From the IMG/VR virus record IMGVR_UViG_3300021961_007533, positions 1 through 61,715 of that record: a stretch of 61,715 nucleotides of DNA. One strand, 5' to 3'. The notes below the pieces were generated by a model. The model was not told where the DNA came from and did not search any database. It saw nothing but the letters and a program-made list of their open reading frames with translations. Position numbers and translations under genes: made by a program. Within the stretch, counting starts at the first letter, position 1; each line of letters starts with the position of its first letter. Of the stretch, positions 8,240 through 15,238 are shown one piece after another. The stretch comes from a virus.

Positions 8240-9799
8240 ATGACAAAAAATAAAAATGTTATTGAGGACACTCTTATCCAAATTACAAAGTTGGAGGAGT
8301 CTCTTAATCAAAATGCACAAGGAATACTTGCTTCGACAATGAGGGAAGAAATCAGCAATCTAGTAAAAGAATCTCTAAAAGAACAAGACGAGGTTGATGA
8401 CGAAGAAGTTGACGTTGAAGAAACTGATACTGATAATTTTGATGAAATGGGTGACGAAGAAGTAGAAGACATCGAAGGAGATGTTGATTTTGAAGAGGAG
8501 CCAATGGCTGAATTACCTATGGATTCTGATGAAGAAGATGATGATGTTATTGATATGACACAAGCTTCAGATACTGAATTGATTAAAGTATTTAAAGCTA
8601 TGGATGCCAATGATGGAATCATCGTACAAAAAGACAACAATATGTTAAGTATTAAAGATAACGATACAGATAGTGAATATATTGTTCAGTTGAGTGAATC
8701 TGACTTTGATTTTGACGAAGATGAGGATGACTTTGATTTTGACGAAGATGAGGATGACTTTGATTTTGAAGACCTTGATATGCACGACATTGATATGGGT
8801 ATAAAAGATAAGGGTATGCTTAATCGTGATTCAAGAAAACATAAATTTGATAGACGTAAAGATGACTTTGAAGATGACTTTGATTTTGAAGAGTTTACAG
8901 AAGGAGTACTATCATCAATTGAGGACAAAGGCGAACAAAATGAAAACATCTATGAGTTAGAACTTGAAGATGAAGATGATTTTAATGAAATGCTTGAAAA
9001 CATCTATGAGTTAGAACTTGAAGATGAAGATGAAGATGAAGGTGGAGATAGTATTGAAGATGAATTAGCTTTTGAATTTGATGAGTCTGATGAAATTATG
9101 GAATCTAAAAAAGCTAAAGGCATGGGAATGGGTAAAGCTTCGAAGTTTAAGTACTCTAAAAAACCAAATCAAGAAGGTGGATTCAAAACAGTCAAAAGAA
9201 ATGCTAACAAAACTATGGGAACTGGAAAACCTAAGTATGACTGGAAAGAAGAAGTTAATATGAAAGGTTTTGGTGAAAAAGTTGAAGGCAAGAAGACTGA
9301 AACTAAAGAAGCTTCTAGAACATTAGGTAGTGGTAAAAGATTTGGTAGAAAAGGTTTAGACAAACCAAAGGCAGCACCAAGAAATCTAAGAAAAGAATCT
9401 ATCGATAGAGAAGTTAACATTTTAAGAGAAAAGAATGAAGAGTATAAGAACGCACTTAATCTATTTAGAAATAAACTAAATGAAGTTGCAATATTTAACT
9501 CTAACCTTGCTTACGCTACTAGATTGTTTACTGAACACTCAACAACGAAACAAGAAAAAATAAACATTCTAAGAAGGTTTGACAATGTTGAAACCTTAAA
9601 AGAGTCAAAGACTCTATACAAAGTTATTAAAAGTGAACTAAGTTCTGAAAAACCAATCGAAAATACAATAACTGAATCAATTCAGAGAACAGTAGAAAAA
9701 ACTCCTTCAACAGGATCTGCGGTAAATCTAATTGAGTCAAAAACGTATGAAAATCCACAGTTTTTAAGAATGAAAGACTTGATGACGAAAATAAAATAA
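8240..9799 (+). CDS. Probable prohead scaffold protein (gp22 position)
   Basis: A 519-residue protein in the position of T4 scaffold gp22, between the prohead protease and the capsid protein. Residues 50-290 are extremely acidic and contain tandem nine-residue units (DFDFDEDED) and a duplicated NIYELELEDED segment. Residues 290-390 are basic and Gly/Lys-rich (GMGMGKASKFKYSKK). The C-terminal part (390-519) is helical, containing EVNILREKNEEYKNALN. The acidic-then-basic composition and helical end suit an assembly core that is degraded, but homology to gp22 is not visible by eye. Assignment rests on position and composition. Confidence 0.7.
   Translation: MTKNKNVIEDTLIQITKLEESLNQNAQGILASTMREEISNLVKESLKEQDEVDDEEVDVEETDTDNFDEMGDEEVEDIEGDVDFEEEPMAELPMDSDEEDDDVIDMTQASDTELIKVFKAMDANDGIIVQKDNNMLSIKDNDTDSEYIVQLSESDFDFDEDEDDFDFDEDEDDFDFEDLDMHDIDMGIKDKGMLNRDSRKHKFDRRKDDFEDDFDFEEFTEGVLSSIEDKGEQNENIYELELEDEDDFNEMLENIYELELEDEDEDEGGDSIEDELAFEFDESDEIMESKKAKGMGMGKASKFKYSKKPNQEGGFKTVKRNANKTMGTGKPKYDWKEEVNMKGFGEKVEGKKTETKEASRTLGSGKRFGRKGLDKPKAAPRNLRKESIDREVNILREKNEEYKNALNLFRNKLNEVAIFNSNLAYATRLFTEHSTTKQEKINILRRFDNVETLKESKTLYKVIKSELSSEKPIENTITESIQRTVEKTPSTGSAVNLIESKTYENPQFLRMKDLMTKIK
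8702..8772 (+). repeat. 27-bp in-frame tandem repeat in the scaffold gene
   Basis: A 27-bp unit encoding DFDFDEDED is repeated at 8702-8728 and 8729-8755, with a partial third copy to about 8772. Copies are identical at DNA level, pointing to recent slippage or expansion. Confidence 0.85.
8942..9033 (+). repeat. 38-bp direct repeat in the scaffold gene
   Basis: A 38-bp sequence encoding ENIYELELEDED occurs at 8942-8979 and again at 8996-9033, identical and in frame, with 54 bp between starts. Confidence 0.8.
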
Positions 9800-9819
9800 A
9801 ACTTTTTAAAAGTAAAGAG

Positions 9820-9827
9820 TATTTATA
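9820..9827 (+). promoter_or_regulatory. Late-promoter-like box TATTTATA upstream of the capsid gene
   Basis: TATTTATA lies 40 nt before the capsid ATG at 9868. The longer A-rich leader (almost no G or C) may favour heavy translation of the capsid protein in a host that does not use Shine-Dalgarno sites. Confidence 0.5.
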
Positions 9828-9867
9828 AAATACAAAAATAAACGAAATAAAGCTAAAAAAAATAAAA

Positions 9868-11670
9868 ATGGGAGCATTATTAGAATCAGGTCTTGTTGGT
9901 AACATTGGGTTGAAGCACCTTAAAGTTATCAAGGAAGACACAATTGAAAAGTGGAACAAATTAGGGTTCCTAGAAGGCCTTAGAGGTCATCTAAAAGAAA
10001 ACGTTGCACAGTTGTATGAGAACCAAGCGTCTCACCTAATCAACGAAGCAACATCAGAAGGGTCAAACGGAGCATTCGAAACCGTTGTATTCCCTATCGT
10101 GAGAAGAGTATTCTCTAAATTGTTGGCTAACGACATCGTATCAGTACAAGCTATGAACCTACCTATTGGTAAATTGTTCTACTTTGTACCTAAAATTCAA
10201 GGTTATAATGCAGGTGCTGCTAATCCTAACACTCACTTTGCACCTGTTGGAGCGCCTAATGGACCAACACTAGCTGACGCACAAGCGGCTTATGATGGAG
10301 TTAAAAACACATATGATAGATTCTACGAAGGAGCTGAACCAGCTCTAGAACCTGCAGGATTGTTCGATTATTCTAAAGGACAATACTCTGCTATTACATC
10401 AGACACAACTGTTGTATTTTGGCAAAATGGTGGTTTAAGACCAGATAGTAATAGCGACCAATACACAGGTACAACTAGAAAAATTATTATCCAACTTTGT
10501 GGATGGCAAAATGTACAAGGTGCTGGTAAATTAATTGGTCCTGATGGAAATGAAATTGATACTGAATCTTTCCTTTCTGATTTGACAATTACAGCAAATG
10601 ACTTTACGGCAGAAACAACACCTTGTAATGTTTCATCTGGACCTCTTTTATTTAGAGTTGTAACTCAAAAATATGGTAAAGGAATTGTTGAGTATGGTCA
10701 ACAAACTACACTTGGATTCCCAGCTAAAGGAAATGGAGGTTCATTCTACGATATTTGTGATGCAGAGGGATGTATCTACCTAGAAGTAGATCTTTCTTGT
10801 CCAGCATGTGCTGATTGCGGTGCAACAACGCTTGATGGTTACACTGGAGCAACAGTTACAGATTATGTATTTGATTCAGCGTTTACTGCTACTTGGAGAA
10901 GATACAAGAATCTTGAATTCGAAGATGAAATTGGTGAAGTATCATTTGATCTTGAGTCAGTTACTGTATCAGTTACAGAAAGAAAATTAAGAGCGCAGTG
11001 GTCTCCAGAACTTGCACAAGACGTTGCTGCATTCCACAACATTGATGCGGAAGCTGAGCTTACAGCGTTGTTGTCTGAGCAAGTTGCTGCTGAAATCGAT
11101 AGAGAAATCCTTCGTGACCTTCGTAAAGGGGCTGCTTGGAATCTACGTTGGGATTACAATGGATGGAGAAGATTGAATCTTACAACATCTTACACTCAAA
11201 AAGACTGGAACCAGACTTTGATTACTGCAATCAACCAGTTGTCTGCTCAAATCCACAAGTCTACACTTCGTGGTGGTGCTAACTGGATCGTAGTTTCTTC
11301 TGAGGTTTCTGCAATTTTTGATGATCTAGAATACTTCCACGTATCTAACGCTTCACCTGAGCAAGATCAGTATAATATGGGTATTGAAAGAGTTGGTACT
11401 CTTGCAGGACGTTACCAAGTTTATCGTGATCCTTACTTCCCACCAAACCAAGTGTTGATTGGACATAAAGGAACATCATTGTTAGACACAGGTTACATCT
11501 ACGCACCGTATGTACCTCTACAATTAACACCTACAATGTACAATCCATTCAACTTCACGCCTATCAAAGGTATTATGACTAGATACGCGAAGAAGATGGT
11601 AAATAACCGTTTCTATGGACGTATTACTGTAGATGGAGTTCGTACATTTGATTTACAAGAATTGAGATAA
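9868..11670 (+). CDS. Major capsid protein (T4 gp23-like)
   Basis: A 600-residue shell protein. gp23 hallmarks are ENQASHLINEATSEG (about 51-65), VFPIVRRVFSKLLANDIVSV (about 74-93), the phrase RKLRAQWSPELAQD near 371, IDREILRDL (about 411) and the C-terminal GYIYAPYVPLQLTPT. The predicted maturation cut is after E60 (LINE followed by A), equivalent to the T4 gp23 site near residue 65. Compared with T4 gp23 (521 residues) there is extra material around 170-335, containing a Cys cluster CPACADC (about 311-317), possibly an insertion domain. Codon use is visibly richer in C and G at third positions than its neighbours, as expected for the most abundant phage protein. Confidence 0.95.
   Translation: MGALLESGLVGNIGLKHLKVIKEDTIEKWNKLGFLEGLRGHLKENVAQLYENQASHLINEATSEGSNGAFETVVFPIVRRVFSKLLANDIVSVQAMNLPIGKLFYFVPKIQGYNAGAANPNTHFAPVGAPNGPTLADAQAAYDGVKNTYDRFYEGAEPALEPAGLFDYSKGQYSAITSDTTVVFWQNGGLRPDSNSDQYTGTTRKIIIQLCGWQNVQGAGKLIGPDGNEIDTESFLSDLTITANDFTAETTPCNVSSGPLLFRVVTQKYGKGIVEYGQQTTLGFPAKGNGGSFYDICDAEGCIYLEVDLSCPACADCGATTLDGYTGATVTDYVFDSAFTATWRRYKNLEFEDEIGEVSFDLESVTVSVTERKLRAQWSPELAQDVAAFHNIDAEAELTALLSEQVAAEIDREILRDLRKGAAWNLRWDYNGWRRLNLTTSYTQKDWNQTLITAINQLSAQIHKSTLRGGANWIVVSSEVSAIFDDLEYFHVSNASPEQDQYNMGIERVGTLAGRYQVYRDPYFPPNQVLIGHKGTSLLDTGYIYAPYVPLQLTPTMYNPFNFTPIKGIMTRYAKKMVNNRFYGRITVDGVRTFDLQELR
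10036..10050 (+). other. Predicted prohead protease site in the capsid protein
   Basis: Codons 57-61 encode L-I-N-E then A. Cleavage after E60 would remove a 60-residue N-terminal propeptide, matching the T4 gp21 rule [I/L]-x-E. The same rule fits the ends of several N-terminal peptides elsewhere in the window. Confidence 0.75.
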
Positions 11671-11692
11671 TCAAATCTTAAAATAGAATAAG

Positions 11693-11722
11693 AAAAGGTC
11701 AGAGAAATCTGACCTTTTTTAT
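11693..11722 (+). terminator. Strong rho-independent terminator after the capsid gene
   Basis: An 11-bp stem, AAAAGGTCAGA (11693-11703) with TCTGACCTTTT (11708-11718), closes a GAAA tetraloop and is followed by T residues. It is the strongest terminator in the window. Confidence 0.9.
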
Positions 11723-11753
11723 TTGGTTAATTTAACAATTGGTTTTTTGTTCA

Positions 11754-11761
11754 TATTTATA
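11754..11761 (+). promoter_or_regulatory. Late-promoter-like box TATTTATA upstream of the membrane protein gene
   Basis: TATTTATA lies 40 nt before a five-codon mini-ORF (ATG at 11802, stop 11817-11819). The stop of the mini-ORF overlaps the ATG of the membrane protein gene at 11816. Confidence 0.4.
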
Positions 11762-11815
11762 ATATATACACAATCATTTTAATCCAATATATATTTTAAT
11801 TATGAAAAATTATAG

Positions 11816-12289
11816 ATGATAAGTCGATTTGACATATTTGAACGTTTATTTACAACTATTTTAGCTGTAGTATTACCATTTATAATTTATTTTACGTATC
11901 CAGAATTAAAAACAATTTCACAAAGCTGGATAACCCCATTACAACCAATGTTTATAATCACAAACGCACTTGTTAGCTTTTTCTTTTTTAAATTACCAAA
12001 GTGGAGAATTCCAGCGTTACTATTGTTGTTATTAACAGCATTTCCGGTTTGTGATTATTTTGTATTACATAATATTTTTGCGATATTATTTTTTATATTT
12101 TCTGGAATATCACTTCTTTCATTAAAAAAATTTAGATTTTATATATTAATATATATAATGTCTTTATTTTTTATAACTAGTGGACTTTTTTGGGTTGAGA
12201 CCTGGGCAATTATTACTTTATGTTTATATCATATGCACATTATGGTATACACATTACTCATTTCTAGAAATAGACCTAATCGCCTTTGA
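11816..12289 (+). CDS. Polytopic membrane protein, unknown function
   Basis: A 157-residue, very hydrophobic protein with about five predicted membrane segments: about 10-27, 42-58, 65-85, 87-106 and 110-150. It has no charged catalytic motif. A five-codon open frame at 11802-11819 ends on the start codon (ATGA overlap), so translation may be coupled. It converges with the gene at 12254-12469 and overlaps it by 36 bases. A lysis or superinfection-exclusion role is possible for a phage membrane protein of this size, but nothing in the sequence proves it. Confidence 0.65.
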   Translation: MISRFDIFERLFTTILAVVLPFIIYFTYPELKTISQSWITPLQPMFIITNALVSFFFFKLPKWRIPALLLLLLTAFPVCDYFVLHNIFAILFFIFSGISLLSLKKFRFYILIYIMSLFFITSGLFWVETWAIITLCLYHMHIMVYTLLISRNRPNRL

Positions 12290-12469
12290 GACTACCTCAA
12301 CTTCACCAATTGTAAATGCACCTCTTTTATGTGCCGCCTTTAGTGCCTCAACAATAAAGTAAGTTGCAGAATCTTTATCCATTGTGGTCAAAATTACATC
12401 CAAGTGATTTTCTGATAGTAAATCTATTGTTCCAAATAGATTGCCATATAGTTCTTTTTTTTCTTCCAT
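12254..12469 (-). CDS. Conserved-looking small helical protein
   Basis: A 71-residue acidic helical protein starting MEEKKELYGNLFGTIDLL, with core TMDKDSATYFIVEALKAAHK and GAFTIGEVEVVSKAI. A longer upstream start would read through the divergent gene and its promoter, so the start at 12469 is preferred. Only 16 bases separate it from the divergent ATG at 12486. The family is not recognised and no catalytic residues are evident. Confidence 0.65.
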   Translation of the reverse strand: MEEKKELYGNLFGTIDLLSENHLDVILTTMDKDSATYFIVEALKAAHKRGAFTIGEVEVVSKAIRSISRNE

Positions 12470-12473
12470 AATA

Positions 12474-12481
12474 TATTTATA
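12474..12481 (+). promoter_or_regulatory. Late-promoter-like box TATTTATA only 4 nt before an ATG
   Basis: TATTTATA lies in the 16-base gap between divergent genes. It is 4 nt before the ATG at 12486. If it acts as a -10 element, the transcript would be almost leaderless. Confidence 0.45.
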
Positions 12482-12485
12482 TAAT

Positions 12486-13151
12486 ATGAATATTAGAAAT
12501 ATTGTAAAGAAAATATTACGTGAGGCCACATCGGACAGTGGTGGTAGAGGATCATATGTTGGCCCATTACAATATGGGATTAGAAGATTTAAAGATTCAC
12601 AAAATGGACCATTTACAATTAAAGTATCCAAATATGATTCACCTGAACTAGCGCATGATAGTTATGATGGTAAAATGGACACACCAAAAAGTAAGATAAA
12701 AAAAATTGAGAGTGAGGCAAAGAAGATAACAAAGTATATTACAGATCATCCAGATTTATTTACTAGTGATGAAGAAGGGAACGTTATAAATCAATTACCT
12801 GGTAAAAATTTAAAGATAGTTCCAATAGATGAGTGGGTTGAGATTACCCAAGATATTATTGCTGAAGATTTAGCAGTTTGGTTTGGTAAAAAGAAAAAAC
12901 CAAAAGGGTCTAAACAGCCAAAGGGTCCTTGGGTTGATATATGTAGAAAAGTAGATGGTAAACATCCTCCTTGTGGAAGAAAAGACGCGGATAAAGGTTC
13001 TTATCCTAAATGTAGAGCGGCTGGTGTTGCGGGTAAAATGACTGATGACGAAAAAAGAAACGCCTGTAGACAAAAAAGAGCTGTGGAAAGAAAAGATACA
13101 CAAACAGGAAAAGGGCAAAAACCTAATTGGGTTTCTTATAAAAAGAAATAA
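12486..13151 (+). CDS. Internal-protein candidate with capsid-targeting-like N-terminus and DUF5872-like basic C-terminus
   Basis: A 221-residue protein starting MNIRNIVKKILRE then ATSD; E13 ends an I-L-R-E motif matching the [I/L]-x-E prohead protease rule. The start at 12486 is chosen because it gives this shared N-terminus. The C-terminal about 95 residues are basic with regularly placed Cys: WVDICRK, HPPCGRKDADKG, YPKCRAAG, RNACRQKRAVERK, then NWVSYKKK. This resembles the DUF5872-type domain seen in many phages and some eukaryotic viruses, function unknown. I infer a protein packed in the head and injected with DNA; the basic tail could bind nucleic acid. Confidence 0.72.
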   Translation: MNIRNIVKKILREATSDSGGRGSYVGPLQYGIRRFKDSQNGPFTIKVSKYDSPELAHDSYDGKMDTPKSKIKKIESEAKKITKYITDHPDLFTSDEEGNVINQLPGKNLKIVPIDEWVEITQDIIAEDLAVWFGKKKKPKGSKQPKGPWVDICRKVDGKHPPCGRKDADKGSYPKCRAAGVAGKMTDDEKRNACRQKRAVERKDTQTGKGQKPNWVSYKKK

Positions 13152-13268
13152 TTAATAGTATTTCTGATTTTTGTGTTTTTCCTTACGGGTATACTTCTTT
13201 CTATTACGATAAACATTTGGTCTCGTAGCCATTCTAATTTCTTCGTATGTAATTTCAATTGTTTTCAT
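13152..13268 (-). CDS. Tiny basic protein
   Basis: A 38-residue open frame, MKTIEITYEEIRMATRPNVY followed by RNRKKYTRKEKHK and an aromatic end KYY. It starts one base after the stop of the upstream - strand gene and ends one base after the convergent + strand gene, so it exactly fills the space between genes. The acidic-then-basic sequence is not random-looking. The function is unknown; RNA or DNA binding is possible from composition only. Confidence 0.55.
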   Translation of the reverse strand: MKTIEITYEEIRMATRPNVYRNRKKYTRKEKHKNQKYY

Positions 13269-13269
13269 A

Positions 13270-13563
13270 TTAGTGTAGTCTAATAATATGTTGAATAATT
13301 CTATCGATATCCTCTTCCGTTTGGTAACCTAGTACATCACCAGTTAACTTTGTGTCATAACATATGTCCCATCCATTTTCATCACTCTTTAGAATCGCAA
13401 CTTCCCACTCATCATCATTTGATGTGTATGAAGAATATCGATTACTGCCAGGTATTTTAAATCTAACAATAGATAATCCATATCCACCAGGAAAAAAGAT
13501 TCTACCAAGTAATCCATCACCTACTGGGTGCGGCTTAAGTTCAATGTCTTTAAATGTTACCAT
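13270..13563 (-). CDS. Hypothetical protein with host-type promoter
   Basis: A 97-residue protein with a predicted beta-rich core (FFPGGYGLSIVRFKIPGS, about 28-45, and WEVAILKSDENGWDICYDT, about 53-71) and a C-terminal helix EEDIDRIIQHIIRLH. No family recognised. It has one of the best Bacteroidota-type promoter matches in the window, with only 4 nt between the -7 element and the ATG. It is probably expressed early by host RNA polymerase and leads a two-gene unit with the 38-residue gene downstream. Confidence 0.65.
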   Translation of the reverse strand: MVTFKDIELKPHPVGDGLLGRIFFPGGYGLSIVRFKIPGSNRYSSYTSNDDEWEVAILKSDENGWDICYDTKLTGDVLGYQTEEDIDRIIQHIIRLH

Positions 13564-13567
13564 AACA

Positions 13568-13598
13568 CAAATATAAAAATATTATTTTAATTTACAAA
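13568..13598 (-). promoter_or_regulatory. Bacteroidota-type promoter TTTG-N19-TATATTTG
   Basis: On the - strand, TTTG (13598-13595) is followed after 19 nt by TATATTTG (13575-13568). This matches the -33 TTTG / -7 TAnnTTTG consensus. Only 4 nt separate it from the ATG at 13563, so the mRNA may be leaderless. Confidence 0.55.
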
Positions 13599-13611
13599 AA
13601 TTTTTTAAATA

Positions 13612-13639
13612 AAAATCCCACCTAAAAAGATGGGATTTT
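13612..13639 (-). terminator. Hairpin terminator for the gene at 13661-14056
   Basis: AAAATCCCA (13612-13620) pairs with TGGGATTTT (13631-13639). Read on the - strand it follows the stop of the upstream gene and continues into T residues. AT-rich flanks could make it work in both directions. Confidence 0.75.
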
Positions 13640-13660
13640 AAAATTAATTATATTAACCAA

Positions 13661-14056
13661 TTAATTTTCTATATCTTCCTCCCAGTCATCACTCTCAATC
13701 TCACTCCATTGTTTATCATACTCAGGATTTTGAACCATCGTATCGGCATCTTTAGCTTCATGCTCCAAATCTTTTATATAATCTAACAATAATTTAATTA
13801 CTTGTCTAATTCTTTCTTGTCTTTGTCTTGGACTAACTTTTTTACCTAGTTGATGTTCTCTTGAAAGATACCCAAATTCTCCTGGTTCACTAAATAGATT
13901 TCCTTCATCATGTCTAAAAAAAATATCATCTAATTTACCTCGTAAGTTTAAATCCTCATCTTCCTTTTTGTTGGATTTAAAGTCGTCACCTTCATTTATA
14001 ATTTTTCTAACAATTCTAGTTAAATCAAATTCAGTTAATCTTATAATTTTTTTCAT
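13661..14056 (-). CDS. Acidic protein with capsid-targeting-like N-terminus
   Basis: A 131-residue protein starting MKKIIRLTEFDLTRIVRKII and then N-E, followed by GDDF; E22 ends an I-N-E motif matching [I/L]-x-E and a Gly in P1'. A longer start at 14080 is rejected, because it breaks the shared N-terminus and the 12-nt spacing from the TATTTATA box. The remainder is charged and helical (SPRQRQERIRQVIKLLLDY, about 80-98) with an acidic C-terminus. Residues 1-22 align with the protein at 7794-8126 (IRLTExDL near the start, two residues apart in composition). Inferred internal head protein. Confidence 0.72.
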   Translation of the reverse strand: MKKIIRLTEFDLTRIVRKIINEGDDFKSNKKEDEDLNLRGKLDDIFFRHDEGNLFSEPGEFGYLSREHQLGKKVSPRQRQERIRQVIKLLLDYIKDLEHEAKDADTMVQNPEYDKQWSEIESDDWEEDIEN

Positions 14057-14068
14057 ATTAGTTTTTAT

Positions 14069-14076
14069 TATAAATA
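14069..14076 (-). promoter_or_regulatory. Late-promoter-like box (TATTTATA on the - strand), 12 nt before the start
   Basis: The + strand reads TATAAATA, so the sense strand of the gene at 13661-14056 reads TATTTATA, 12 nt before its ATG. This shows the octamer is oriented relative to the gene. Confidence 0.6.
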
Positions 14077-14094
14077 TCAATTTTTAAATAAAAA

Positions 14095-14322
14095 CTAAAT
14101 AATATTTTTATACAACTTTATTGTATTAGGATTTACAGGCCAAATAGGACAACCACTAAGTGTTACTTGAAATTTTTTATGCAGTAACTCGTTTACCCCA
14201 GCGAATTGTAGGATACCAACACGCTTATTACCATCTTTATCGATACATTGTACACGTTTACCAATTAGTGGTTTAAATTGATCTTGAGTTCTATTATATA
14301 GGTTATCATTTATACTATTCAT
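14095..14322 (-). CDS. Small hypothetical protein
   Basis: A 75-residue protein with a predicted small beta-barrel core: FKPLIGKRVQCIDKDGNKRV and GILQFAGVNELLHKKFQVTL. Its stop is upstream of the neighbouring late box and its start is 2 bases after the stop of the gene at 14325. An SH3/KOW-like fold is conceivable from the spacing of beta strands, but I do not recognise the family. Confidence 0.6.
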   Translation of the reverse strand: MNSINDNLYNRTQDQFKPLIGKRVQCIDKDGNKRVGILQFAGVNELLHKKFQVTLSGCPIWPVNPNTIKLYKNII

Positions 14323-14324
14323 TA

Positions 14325-14822
14325 CTACTTAATTTGAAAAGCACATAGTACTCTAGTTCTTAATTTTTTAGCATCATCCCAATTACCAATAACAACCCCA
14401 TCTTTAATACTAAATGCGTGTCCACTAACAAGTATAAAAAATGTTCCTTCTGGATTGTTTTTAACAAATCGACCAACAGTCATTTTTCTTTTTTTAATAA
14501 CACCTTTAACTTTCACATCATAGTCTAAAGATCTAGACATAAAATTATTAGATCTAACACCCATAGTATGAATAGTTTTATTATTAATAGTCATTTTTTT
14601 GTCAGCCATCTGAACTAATTTATATGAAACTAGATACGTCCCCTTTCTTGGTTGTCTATTAAAGAATTTAGCAACAAAACTATGAGCCTCATCATATGGA
14701 ATCTCAAATGAAGACGCAAAGGTTCTTACAACACAATCGTTTGTTTCTCCTTTTGCTATTTTAGAATCAACATATCCTTTGATTGCTTTTGATGTTTGCT
14801 CGTATGGTAATCTATTTTTCAT
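14325..14822 (-). CDS. Papain-like cysteine peptidase-type protein
   Basis: A 165-residue protein with the pattern of a papain-like fold family common in phages: NDCVVRTFASSF with candidate Cys (about 28-39), GTFFILVSGHAFSIKDG with candidate His (about 125-141), and VIGNWDD with a candidate Asn/Asp (about 143-149). The family is usually uncharacterised, and the nucleophile/His/Asn order is my reading. It could cleave host or phage proteins or cell wall, or be a catalytically silent fold. A TAAATTTG box lies 4 nt before the start, suggesting early host-directed transcription together with the 75-residue gene downstream. Confidence 0.6.
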   Translation of the reverse strand: MKNRLPYEQTSKAIKGYVDSKIAKGETNDCVVRTFASSFEIPYDEAHSFVAKFFNRQPRKGTYLVSYKLVQMADKKMTINNKTIHTMGVRSNNFMSRSLDYDVKVKGVIKKRKMTVGRFVKNNPEGTFFILVSGHAFSIKDGVVIGNWDDAKKLRTRVLCAFQIK

Positions 14823-14826
14823 ATAA

Positions 14827-14834
14827 CAAATTTA
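14827..14834 (-). promoter_or_regulatory. TAnnTTTG -7 element 4 nt before the peptidase-like gene
   Basis: The - strand reads TAAATTTG at 14834-14827, with 4 nt to the ATG at 14822. The -33 TTTG is not clear here, so this is weaker than the site at 13568. Confidence 0.35.
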
Positions 14835-14858
14835 CAAAAACTTTTTTGATTATAAAAA

Positions 14859-14866
14859 TATTTATT
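14859..14866 (+). promoter_or_regulatory. Late-promoter-like box TATTTATT only 3 nt before an ATG
   Basis: TATTTATT ends 3 nt before the ATG at 14870, similar to the 4-nt spacing at 12474. It lies in a 47-base gap between divergent genes. Confidence 0.4.
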
Positions 14867-14869
14867 AAT

Positions 14870-15238
14870 ATGAATTACACAAAAAAAAGACATATTGAAG
14901 AGTCAAATCGTATTTTAGAAAATAGATTTTTATTAAATGAGGTTATGCAGGCACCCGAAGAAGAATTTTTAAATACGGCAATGGAGATTTTATGCTATCA
15001 ATTTAACGAATTTTGTGATTTAAAAGAAAACCCAGAAATACATAATATATTTCCAAAAAAAGAAATTAGAGATCAAGTAGCCGAAGCTTTAAATAAATTA
15101 GATAGTTATTGTGATAGTGGAAAAATTAATCGCACCAATCATACAAAATTTTCTTGTGTAGATGTCAAAGACTATATTGTAGGAGAAAAATCTTCGTATA
15201 TACAAGGGTTTATGGATATTTTTGGTAAAAGTGTGTAA
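14870..15238 (+). CDS. Hypothetical protein with possible processed N-terminus
   Basis: A 122-residue protein starting MNYTKKRHIEESNRILENR and then FLLNE-VMQ. The basic/amphipathic first 24 residues ending in L-N-E resemble the capsid-targeting-like peptides of other proteins here, though less closely. The remaining part is helical and acidic with three Cys (ILCYQFNEFCDL and KLDSYCDSG). The start at 14870 is preferred to an upstream in-frame start at 14783 because that would overlap the divergent gene. Function unknown. Confidence 0.6.
   Translation: MNYTKKRHIEESNRILENRFLLNEVMQAPEEEFLNTAMEILCYQFNEFCDLKENPEIHNIFPKKEIRDQVAEALNKLDSYCDSGKINRTNHTKFSCVDVKDYIVGEKSSYIQGFMDIFGKSV

Noticed and set aside
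8308-8949. Two Ser-rich open frames on the - strand
   Set aside because: Antisense to the acidic repeats of the scaffold gene; composition explained by the sense strand.
12441-12485. Earlier start for the 12486 gene
   Set aside because: It would overlap the divergent gene and its promoter box, and would mask the shared N-terminal peptide.
12470-12485. TATAAATA on the - strand as a T4-type late promoter for the 12254-12469 gene
   Set aside because: All other boxes read TATTTAT in the sense direction; here this reading would be antisense and only 4 nt from the start.
14057-14080. Earlier start for the - strand gene at 13661-14056
   Set aside because: It lies across the TATTTATA box; the start at 14056 gives the 12-nt spacing and the shared N-terminus.
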